From contig JAEYUW010000008.1 of NCBI GenBank assembly GCA_023432225.1, positions 1 through 31,825 on the forward strand: a DNA stretch of 31,825 bases, in the 5' to 3' direction. The position numbers and the translations under genes were made by a program. How positions within the stretch are numbered: the stretch's first letter is position 1; every line of letters begins with the position of its first letter. A model generated the notes under the pieces. It was not told the DNA's origin. It saw nothing but the letters and a program-made list of their open reading frames with translations, and did no database searches. The DNA comes from Verrucomicrobiota bacterium (GTDB taxonomy: Bacteria; Verrucomicrobiota; Verrucomicrobiia; Opitutales; Opitutaceae). Below, in pieces: positions 13,918-20,907 of the stretch.

Positions 13918-16900
13918 TCAATGGAAATCGTGCGAGGCCTGCGCGGGGAGCGTGTCGCAGCGGAGCGGCTCGATGATTTCTGCTTTCACGTGCTGCACGC
14001 CCGAGACGTTTTGTAGCGGACCCGTGATGCGCAGCGATGGCTCCTGCGTGATGACGAGGCGCAAACGCTCGAAGAGTTGCGGGAGCACGACGGCGTTCGC
14101 GATGCCGGTTTCGTCTTCGAGGCTGATAAAAACGAAACCCTTCGCGGTGCCGGGGCGCTGGCGGCAGATGACGGAGCCGGCGATGGTCACGCGCACTCCG
14201 TCGGGTGTCTCTCGCAGGGCGCTGGCTGGAGTGACGTCCGTCAACTGAGCGCGCAAAGCGGCCATCGGGTGCTCGTTGGTGGTGAGGCCCAATCCGGCGA
14301 AGTCGGCCTGCATTTCTTCGACCTGCGACATCTGCGCGAGCGGCGAGCCTTCGCGGTAGGCCTCGGCGAATTGACGGAACAGCGACTCGTTGTCGGACCA
14401 TGCGGCTTCGACATCCCAGAGCGCTGTGCGACGGTCGCGCGTCAGGGCGTTGAGCGCGCCAACGGCGGCGAGTGCACGGCGCTCTGTCGCGGTGAAATCA
14501 GTGCGGCGGAGAAAATCGTCGAGCGAGGTGAAGGCGCCGCTGTCGCGGGCGGCGAGCATCTGCGTCACCGCTGTTTCGCGGAGACCTTTGACGTAGCGCA
14601 GGCCGATGCGGATGACGCGGTCGCCTTCGACGGTGCATTCCCAGCGCGAGGCGCAGACGCAGACGGGATGGGCTTTCAGGTCGCGACCGCTGCGCTTGGC
14701 ATCCTGGAGGAGTGTGGCGGGCGAATAGAAGCCCATGGGCTGGTTGTTCAGCAGAGCGGCGTAGAACGGGGCAGGGCGGTGGATTTTCAGCCACGTGCTG
14801 AAGTAGGCGAGCATCGCGAAGCCGATCGCGTGTGATTCCGGGAAGCCGTAGGCGGAGAAGGTCGTGGTGGCTTGCACGACTTTTTGAACAACCTCCTCGT
14901 TGTAACCCTCGCGACGCAAAGCGAGGGTGAGTTTCGTCATCGAGCGCGGAAGCCGCTCGGGATCTTTGGTGAAGCCCATCGCGCGGCGCAGCTCCTCGGC
15001 TTCGCCGCCGGTGAATTTCGCGAGCTGAATCGCGAGTTGCAGCATCTGCTCCTGAAACAGGATCACGCCTTTCGTGCGCTCGAGAATTGGCTTCACGATG
15101 TGCGCGACGGTAGGGTGGATGTAGTCGACCGCTTCAGTGCCGTCGCGGCGACGGATCAGCGGATGGACCAGATTCCCCGTAATCGGGCCGGGACGGATGA
15201 TGGCGACTTGCATCGCGAGGTCGTAGAGGTCGCGCGGCTTGAAGCGTGGCAACGTCGCCATTTGCGCGCGGCTTTCGATTTGGAACACGCCGACCGTATC
15301 GGCGGCGCGGATTTTTTCGTAGGTCTCGGGGTCGTCCGGCGGGATATCGTCGAGCTTGCGAATCAGCGGGTCGTTCTGTGCCACGCAAAATTCCACGGTT
15401 TCCTGTAGCACGGCCATCATGCCGAGACCGAGGAAATCGATCTTCACGATGCCGAGATTCTCGCAATCATCCTTGTCCCACTGGCACACGCTCCGGTCAG
15501 GCATGGTGGCGGGTTCGAGCGGCACGACTTTGTCGAGCTGGTGCTGCGCGATCACCATGCCCCCGGAATGCTGGCCGAGGTGACGCGGCAGGGCGCGCCG
15601 GAAGTGTTGGTGCAATCGCACCATCGCTTTAGCGCGCGGATGATGATCGGCGATACCGGAAAGCCGGAGTTGCTCCTGCAAGTCGAGCGTCTGCGGAAAA
15701 TCGCCGTTGGCGTAGAGGCTCGAAAAACGATCAAGCGCGTCCTCGCCGAAGCCGAGCACCTTGCCAACTTCGCGGATCGTGCTGCGGCCGCGATACGTGA
15801 TGACGTTGGCGGTCATCGCCGCGCCGCGGCGGCCGTAGCGCGAGTAGACTTCCTGGATCACCTTTTCGCGGCGCTCGCCGCTGGGAAAGTCGAGATCGAT
15901 GTCCGGCCACGAAGGGTTGCCGTCCGGGCCGATGCGGCTGTCGTTGAGGAAGCGATCGAAGAGGAGCTTGTTCTTGATCGGATCGACCGCGGTGATGCCG
16001 AGCACGTAGCACACCGCGCTGTTGGCCGCACTGCCGCGACCTTGCACGATGATGTTGTTTCTCCGCGCCCAGGCGCAGATGTCCCAAACGATCAGAAAAT
16101 AGCCGGAGAACTTCAGGCGCGCGATGAGCTCGAGTTCGCGTTTGAGCTGCGCGTCCCATTGCGGGGACCAGTCCTTCACCTTGGCGCGCGCGGCGGCGTA
16201 GGTCTGTTCGCGCAGGTAGTCGTCCATGCTTTCGCCGTGCGGCGTCGGGAACGTCGGAAATTGGTAGCCGAGATTTTGCAGTGTGAAGTCGAGGCGAGCT
16301 TCGAGCCGGGCGGAGTTGGCGAGGGCCTCGGGAAAATCGCGAAAGAGGTCCTGCATTTCCCACGCGGCCTTCACGTGACGCTCGGAGTTGATCGCGAGGC
16401 GTCGGCCGGCGGCGTCGAGCGTGGTGTGATGCCGCAGGCAGGTGAACACGTCGGCGACGAGACGATGTTCGGTGATGGCGTAGTTGACGCCGCCGGTGGC
16501 GAGCAAAGGCAAGCGATGCGCGCGGGCGAGATCGCGCAGGAAATCCACTTCGCGATCCTCGTCGCGGATCTGGTGGCGTTGCAGCTCGACGAAGAGCCGT
16601 GCGCGCGCCGGATCGGTCTCGTGGCCAAAGATGTCGATGAGTTTGCGCAGAGCGGCACCGGCGGCATTGGCGCCCGTGGTGCGCCAGCTTGAGCGAACGG
16701 GGCCTTCTTCATCTCCGGTGAGAGCGATGAGTCCTTCGGAAAAGCGGGCCAGTTCCTCCCACGTGGCGAAGCAGGGACGTTTGCGATCGGTGGGAGAGGG
16801 ATGATCGGGAGGTGAAGCGCGTTGTTCCCAACGCGCTTCGGGTGTTGCGCCCGCGGCCGACGCTTTGAACGCGTTGAGGTCAACGCGTTCCACCCGCTCC

Positions 16901-17847
16901 GTCATCTTCGCTTCGGTGATGAGCTGACAGAGGTTTTGATAACCTGTGCGATTGGCGACGAGGAGCGGCACGACGGTGCCGTCTTCCATCGTGATCTCGG
17001 CCCCGACGCGCGGATGCACGGCGAACTTGTTCTCCTGAGCGCTGCCGTAGAAGCGCGGTGCGCCGTAAACGCCATCGCGATCGAGGAGAGCCATCGCCGG
17101 CACATTCAGCTCCATCGCACAGCGCACGAGATCCTCGGGGAGCGAAGCGCCGTGGAGAAAACTGAAAGCACTACGAGCGTGGAGCTCCACGTAAGCGGGA
17201 GCGGGTTGGCGGCGTGAGCGCGACGGGCAGGTCAGGCGATCGTCCTGTGTCGTCGGAGCTGCGGAGCTGGTGCGGTCTTGGTCAAATGACCAGCGCTCAA
17301 TCACGTCATGGTGCGCCCGACCCACGCAGCTGCGCACGAGAACGAACTCCGCGACAGTCCAGTTGATCGGTGACGCGTCGTGTCGCTCGACGAGGACGGG
17401 AGCCCAGAACAGGGTGAGGTGCGGCGTGAAGCCTGCGCGCACCGTCCCGATGTCGGCGTTGCGCAGGGCGGTGCCTAGCGAGCGATGGAAGGCCTTCAGC
17501 GGGACGGGCGGCGCGCCGGTTGAGAGCACGAACGGTTTCTGTTCCCGCTGAAGGGCGAAACTTTCGACGCGATCGAAGCTCAGCTCGAAGGGCGCAACCG
17601 CCACGCTGGCGGCGGCCGCACGCGCCGCTCGAAGCGTGCTTTCCGGGAGAGTCTCGCCTTCGCCCAGGAAATGCAGGCTCACGTGCAGGTTCTCGGGTTT
17701 GATCCGATACGCGCGCAGGTCGTGGCGCGCGGCGAGTTCGTCCTGCAGGCGCGCGATGGCAGCGCGCGCAGCCGCATCCGGCTGGAAGGCGAAGAACCAG
17801 CGGTAGCGCGGCGGCGGCGACGTCGTCGGAGTGAACGCAGGTTTCAT
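13918..17847 (-). CDS. imuC: Error-prone DNA polymerase ImuC/DnaE2 with N-terminal 2H phosphoesterase domain
   Basis: The frame encodes 1309 residues. Residues about 12-190 form a 2H phosphoesterase (2'-5' RNA ligase/ThpR-LigT type) with both motifs, HVSLHFLG (55-62) and HLTLF (143-147). It ends in the usual VIERWSF strand. A linker of about 30 residues leads to a DnaE2 PHP domain (YVELHARSAFSFLHGAS, from 219). There the HxH and DHD metal motifs are HAR and DRD, so the PHP is probably inactive, as is common in ImuC. The C-family polymerase core follows (GRGSAANSAVCYVLGIT; catalytic Asp 649, 651 and 653 in PDIDLDF), then helix-hairpin-helix and OB-fold regions. Usual DnaE2 length is about 1050-1100. 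The ATG at 17847 lies 2 nt after the imuB stop. No ATG occurs between the two domains, so a separate DnaE2 start is unlikely. It performs translesion synthesis with ImuA and ImuB. Confidence 0.92.
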   Translation of the reverse strand: MKPAFTPTTSPPPRYRWFFAFQPDAAARAAIARLQDELAARHDLRAYRIKPENLHVSLHFLGEGETLPESTLRAARAAAASVAVAPFELSFDRVESFALQREQKPFVLSTGAPPVPLKAFHRSLGTALRNADIGTVRAGFTPHLTLFWAPVLVERHDASPINWTVAEFVLVRSCVGRAHHDVIERWSFDQDRTSSAAPTTQDDRLTCPSRSRRQPAPAYVELHARSAFSFLHGASLPEDLVRCAMELNVPAMALLDRDGVYGAPRFYGSAQENKFAVHPRVGAEITMEDGTVVPLLVANRTGYQNLCQLITEAKMTERVERVDLNAFKASAAGATPEARWEQRASPPDHPSPTDRKRPCFATWEELARFSEGLIALTGDEEGPVRSSWRTTGANAAGAALRKLIDIFGHETDPARARLFVELQRHQIRDEDREVDFLRDLARAHRLPLLATGGVNYAITEHRLVADVFTCLRHHTTLDAAGRRLAINSERHVKAAWEMQDLFRDFPEALANSARLEARLDFTLQNLGYQFPTFPTPHGESMDDYLREQTYAAARAKVKDWSPQWDAQLKRELELIARLKFSGYFLIVWDICAWARRNNIIVQGRGSAANSAVCYVLGITAVDPIKNKLLFDRFLNDSRIGPDGNPSWPDIDLDFPSGERREKVIQEVYSRYGRRGAAMTANVITYRGRSTIREVGKVLGFGEDALDRFSSLYANGDFPQTLDLQEQLRLSGIADHHPRAKAMVRLHQHFRRALPRHLGQHSGGMVIAQHQLDKVVPLEPATMPDRSVCQWDKDDCENLGIVKIDFLGLGMMAVLQETVEFCVAQNDPLIRKLDDIPPDDPETYEKIRAADTVGVFQIESRAQMATLPRFKPRDLYDLAMQVAIIRPGPITGNLVHPLIRRRDGTEAVDYIHPTVAHIVKPILERTKGVILFQEQMLQLAIQLAKFTGGEAEELRRAMGFTKDPERLPRSMTKLTLALRREGYNEEVVQKVVQATTTFSAYGFPESHAIGFAMLAYFSTWLKIHRPAPFYAALLNNQPMGFYSPATLLQDAKRSGRDLKAHPVCVCASRWECTVEGDRVIRIGLRYVKGLRETAVTQMLAARDSGAFTSLDDFLRRTDFTATERRALAAVGALNALTRDRRTALWDVEAAWSDNESLFRQFAEAYREGSPLAQMSQVEEMQADFAGLGLTTNEHPMAALRAQLTDVTPASALRETPDGVRVTIAGSVICRQRPGTAKGFVFISLEDETGIANAVVLPQLFERLRLVITQEPSLRITGPLQNVSGVQHVKAEIIEPLRCDTLPAQASHDFH
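16811..16894. repeat. In-frame double palindrome element inside imuC
   Basis: Two palindromes share the core CGCGTTG-N4-CAACGCG. The first is at 16814-16839 (11-bp arms, loop TTCC) and the second at 16867-16890 (10-bp arms, loop AGGT); 27 bp separate them. The pair is bounded by GGTG on the left and CACC on the right, so the whole 84 bp is itself an inverted repeat. It encodes 28 residues (VERVDLNAFK...ARWEQRASP) in a stretch where DnaE2 proteins normally have a short variable loop before the TWEEL segment. A third copy of the palindrome lies at 23165-23188. Confidence 0.75.
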
Positions 17848-17849
17848 CT

Positions 17850-19316
17850 TCAGTCGTATTCGCCTTCGATGAAGTAGTCGTCGCCGACCCGCAGCAGGCG
17901 GTAGAGCCCGCCGCCCACGAGCGCGATGTCCCACTCAACGCGCTCCCACGCCAGATCAGCCTGCCACCAGTGGCCGCTGCTGGGATAGGCCGGGCTGCGA
18001 AAGGAGATTTCGCCGCACAGCCCGTCGGCCCACAGGTATTCGGTGGCGTCCATCTCGCTGAGCTGAGCGGGCCGCGGCGGGCGAAAACGCCGCAACGGCA
18101 GGCCGAGCGGTGCGTGCAACGGAGCCTCCGCTGCGGGCGGCACCACTGGCAGCGGAGCCGTGAGCTTTACGGCATCGGCACGGTGCGAATCTTCGAGTTG
18201 CGGTGTGCCGACGCGATCGGAGCCGACGAGGGCGGCGAGGCGCGCGAGCGTTTCCGCAAAACCGTGCGGGTCGCGCAGGCCGGTTTCAAAAAGATCCTGC
18301 TGCCGCACCAACGGACGCGTGGGCGTGATCCGCAGTTGGACCGCGACAATGGACGCGGCGGTCTGGAGCGATTCGAGGTGCGTGTGGAGAGCGCGGAAGA
18401 GGATTTCGACGTCGGCGGTCGGCTCCGGCAGGCGGAAATTGCGCGCGTGCTCCGTCTCGTCCTCGAGGCGCAGCGTGAGATGCAACTCCGCCGCCACGCG
18501 ATGCTGCCCGCGCAACTCGAGCGCGAGCCGGTCGAGAAACCGCCGAAGCGTGAAGAGCAACGGCTCCAGCGTCTCGATCTCGTGCTCGAACTCCGTCTGC
18601 GCGGCGAAGGTCTGCGGCGGTGCGACCGGGCGCAGCGGACGAACGTCGCCCCCGGACGCGCGTTGCCAGAGCGCCAGACCGGCGGCGCCGAAGCGGCGCA
18701 CGATTTCATCGCGCGGCAATGCCGTGATGTCTTCGAGCGTGCGCAGACCCCACTGCGTGAGCACCTCGGCGAGTTCCGGTGGCGGATCGATGGTCGACAG
18801 CGGCAATGGGGCGAGGAAGGCTTTTTCGTCGGAGACAACCAGCGTCGGCTGCGAAAGCGCGGCTGCACGCCGCGCGGCGTAAAGGGCGAGCAGGGGAGTG
18901 CGGGCGAAGCCGGCGGTCGCGGGCAGGTTGAGGCGGGTGAGTTCACCGACGGCAGCGGCGAGCGCCGGCGGCACGCGGGAGAATTGCGCACCTTTGAGAT
19001 CGATCGTGCACACGCCGGGCGCGGTGTCTTCGATCAGGGGCGAAAGCGCGAAGGCAGCGGCGAGAAGTGCAGCGCGGGCTTCGTGCTCCGCGTCGGGTTG
19101 CGCGGTGCGGATAAGAAGATTCGGGCATCGCGCAACGGCTTGGGGTGCGGTCATGCCCAGCTCGACTCCGGCGGCGCGCGCGTGGGAATTGCGCGCGATC
19201 GCGACGGATTTTTTGCTCGTGCCAGCAAACAAAGCGGCGGCTCGACTTCCCGCGGTCGGCTCGGTGCGCAGCACGGCGTGCAACGCAAAGTCGGCAATGT
19301 GCAGGACGGCAAACAT
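17850..19316 (-). CDS. imuB: ImuB, inactive Y-family polymerase-like hub protein
   Basis: The 488-residue protein has a Y-family polymerase fold without the catalytic acids. The N-terminal motif that is DMDxF in DinB reads LHIADFALHA (5-14). The second motif, normally SIDE, reads TIDLKGA (104-110). ImuB is known to act as the adaptor linking ImuA, ImuC and the beta clamp. A likely clamp-binding motif QQDLF is visible at 339-343, followed by the long C-terminal region that contacts partners. It starts 21 nt after the imuA stop and ends 2 nt before the imuC ATG, so translation is probably coupled. It should be SOS-induced through the operator at lexA. The ATG at 19316 is the natural start; no Shine-Dalgarno precedes it. 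Confidence 0.93.
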   Translation of the reverse strand: MFAVLHIADFALHAVLRTEPTAGSRAAALFAGTSKKSVAIARNSHARAAGVELGMTAPQAVARCPNLLIRTAQPDAEHEARAALLAAAFALSPLIEDTAPGVCTIDLKGAQFSRVPPALAAAVGELTRLNLPATAGFARTPLLALYAARRAAALSQPTLVVSDEKAFLAPLPLSTIDPPPELAEVLTQWGLRTLEDITALPRDEIVRRFGAAGLALWQRASGGDVRPLRPVAPPQTFAAQTEFEHEIETLEPLLFTLRRFLDRLALELRGQHRVAAELHLTLRLEDETEHARNFRLPEPTADVEILFRALHTHLESLQTAASIVAVQLRITPTRPLVRQQDLFETGLRDPHGFAETLARLAALVGSDRVGTPQLEDSHRADAVKLTAPLPVVPPAAEAPLHAPLGLPLRRFRPPRPAQLSEMDATEYLWADGLCGEISFRSPAYPSSGHWWQADLAWERVEWDIALVGGGLYRLLRVGDDYFIEGEYD

Positions 19317-19337
19317 GGCACGCGGAGGCGGGCGAAT

Positions 19338-19982
19338 TTAACCGACCGCGGCGTGCACGCGCTGGCGTTGCACGATGGGCGAGAGGCTCGCGATCAGGGA
19401 CGGACGTTCGTGGTTGAAAGCCGACGGCGGGAACGATTGACCGAGTTCGAGGCGCAGCTGCGCACTGGCGACCGATGGGCGCGGGGTGAAGACGATGAGC
19501 GCGGAGTCGGTCGGCTCGATGGCGCGTTGGAGCCGATACCATTGCGGTGCGGGAATGCGGCGGAGATCCGCGTCGGGAGCGCGACGGAGATCGAGCACGA
19601 CCACGCCGAGGTTCGCGTCGCGCGCGAGCAGGTCTGCGGCTTGCAGCGCCAGCGCCGTGCCCGTGAGACGAACCCAGAGGAGATGGGTGAGCGAATCTGG
19701 CGCGCAGGAACTGGGGTCGAAACTGTCCGCGCTGTCGACGAGGGCGATGCGGCGACGCTCTTTGCGGGTGAGGAAGAGCAGTTGCTGGAGCAACAATTGC
19801 GCGCCGCAACTCGGCGCCCGGCAGGCGATTTCGGTGACGGCGCTCAGCGGCAGGCCGCCGCCGGTCGGTTCATCGATCGCCGGAATACCCGTCGCCAACG
19901 CGCGACCGGGCGCACGCTGCGCCGTGGGAAAACGGGCAGCGAGATGCTGGCGCAAGGTGGCGATTTGGGCGGACGCGGGCAT
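19338..19982 (-). CDS. imuA: ImuA, RecA-fold SOS mutagenesis protein
   Basis: The 214-residue protein belongs to the ImuA/SulA-like RecA-fold family encoded upstream of imuB. It has the family opening (ALATGIPAIDEPTGGGLPLSAVTEIA, about 28-53). The P-loop region is degenerate (RAPSCGAQLLLQQLL; no GKT/S), and a Walker-B-like strand IALVDSADSFDP follows. ImuA supports ImuB-ImuC mutagenesis, and the lost P-loop is compatible with a non-ATPase structural role. The start ATG at 19982 is preceded by pyrimidine-rich sequence. It lies 173 nt from the lexA stop, with inverted array C in between. No separate LexA box was found before it, so expression probably depends on the lexA promoter. Confidence 0.9.
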   Translation of the reverse strand: MPASAQIATLRQHLAARFPTAQRAPGRALATGIPAIDEPTGGGLPLSAVTEIACRAPSCGAQLLLQQLLFLTRKERRRIALVDSADSFDPSSCAPDSLTHLLWVRLTGTALALQAADLLARDANLGVVVLDLRRAPDADLRRIPAPQWYRLQRAIEPTDSALIVFTPRPSVASAQLRLELGQSFPPSAFNHERPSLIASLSPIVQRQRVHAAVG

Positions 19983-20067
19983 CGAGCGGAGATGAGGCGG
20001 AGGCGGCGCGCGGGGAGTTCATGCCGCGCCGCGGAGAGCGGCTGAAAAACGACGCCGAAATTGAGAA

Positions 20068-20147
20068 ACCACAGAACACACGGAATACACAGAAACGGAG
20101 AACGCCGCTGCTGGGTTTGATTCTGTGTTTTCTGCGTATTCTGTGGT
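20068..20147. repeat. Stop-proximal inverted array C (ACC + 3 x 9-mer per arm)
   Basis: The left arm is ACC (20068-20070) plus ACAGAACAC, ACGGAATAC and ACAGAAACG. The right arm, read on the - strand from 20147, is ACC plus ACAGAATAC, GCAGAAAAC and ACAGAATCA. The layout is identical to array A, with the related unit AC(A/G)(G/A)AAnAC. On the mRNA it begins 8 nt after the lexA stop and sits between lexA and imuA. It could therefore affect how much of the operon message extends into the mutagenesis genes. Confidence 0.8.
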
Positions 20148-20155
20148 GGCAAAGA

Positions 20156-20779
20156 TCATGTGGTGTGGCGGCGCAGGAGGCCGACCATGACTCCCTGGAT
20201 GACGAGTTCGGTGGCGGGGAGCAGGTCGGGATACTTCGGGTTTTCCGCGCGCAGGAAGGGGCGACCGCGCTGGACGAGGTAGCGCTTCAGCGTGGATTCG
20301 CCGTCGATGAGGGCGGCGACGATGTCTCGCGGGCGCGGCTCGCGGGGCGTGAGGAAGACGAGGTCGCCATCAAGAATCGAGGCGTCCTGCATCGAGTCGC
20401 CGCGGACGCGCAGGGCAAAGACACGGCTGGTCGCGCGCAGGCCGAGCGAGGCGGCGTCGACCGCGACGTAACTGTCGGGCTCCTGTTCGGTAGCGGTGGG
20501 CGAGCCGGCCGGGATGGTGCCGTAGAGCGGAATGTCCAGCAGCGCGGACCGGCGGCGGTGCGCTGGCGTGGCAAAGGCGCGCGCTTTGCCGGCGATGCGT
20601 TCGAGCGCGCCTTTGGCTTCGAGCGCGCGGAGATGGCGCGTGGCCGCGAACGGGCTGGCGAAACCGAAGTGGGCGCAAATCTCGCGGAGGCTGGGATAAT
20701 GTCCCTGCTGCCGCTGGTGCGTGTGGACGAAATCGAGAACCTTGCGCTGTTGGTCGGTGAGCGGTGCCGCGTTAGACAT
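20156..20779 (-). CDS. lexA: LexA repressor (SOS response)
   Basis: The 207-residue repressor has a winged-helix N-terminal domain (about 1-70, with YPSLREICAHFGFASPFAATRHLRALE). A linker leads to the Ala91-Gly92 self-cleavage site in PLYGTIPAGSP. The peptidase domain has catalytic Ser129 in RGDSMQDA and Lys165 in ESTLKRYL. RecA filaments on single-stranded DNA trigger cleavage and derepression. The ATG at 20779 gives the family N-terminus and directly abuts a perfect operator, so the gene is autoregulated. An open frame continues upstream, but it would translate the operator and is rejected. It is the first gene of the lexA-imuA-imuB-imuC operon. Confidence 0.96.
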   Translation of the reverse strand: MSNAAPLTDQQRKVLDFVHTHQRQQGHYPSLREICAHFGFASPFAATRHLRALEAKGALERIAGKARAFATPAHRRRSALLDIPLYGTIPAGSPTATEQEPDSYVAVDAASLGLRATSRVFALRVRGDSMQDASILDGDLVFLTPREPRPRDIVAALIDGESTLKRYLVQRGRPFLRAENPKYPDLLPATELVIQGVMVGLLRRHTT

Positions 20780-20798
20780 AGTGTTCAGGTGAACACTA
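20779..20798. promoter_or_regulatory. LexA operator
   Basis: A 20-bp perfect palindrome has the core AGTGTTCA-GG-TGAACACT, i.e. TGTTC-N4-GAACA, which is the form I recall being reported for Verrucomicrobia LexA. It touches the first base of the lexA start codon, so the repressor would sit at or just downstream of the transcription start, over the site of ribosome entry. No second copy was noticed in the window. Confidence 0.9.
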
Positions 20799-20842
20799 GT
20801 GGCGGGCGCGCGCAAGCGGCAGGAAAAATGTAAGTCGCTGAA

Positions 20843-20865
20843 AATTTTCCCGGAGCGATTCCGGG
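20843..20865 (-). terminator. Possible weak terminator after the PPC-domain gene
   Basis: CCCGGA (20849-20854) and TCCGGG (20860-20865) form a 6-bp hairpin, followed on the - strand by AAAATTTT. It lies about 43 nt after the stop of the gene at 20908-23211 and before lexA. The stem is short and the U-run is displaced, so this is tentative. Confidence 0.3.
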
Positions 20866-20907
20866 TGAGACAGCGGGTGTCCGACCTGCGCCTTGCGTCG
20901 ATTTTTC

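Noticed and set aside
17970..20045. 691-codon + strand frame across imuB and imuA
   Set aside because: It is antisense to two well-supported genes, Arg/Gly-rich, with no recognisable domain; an effect of high GC.
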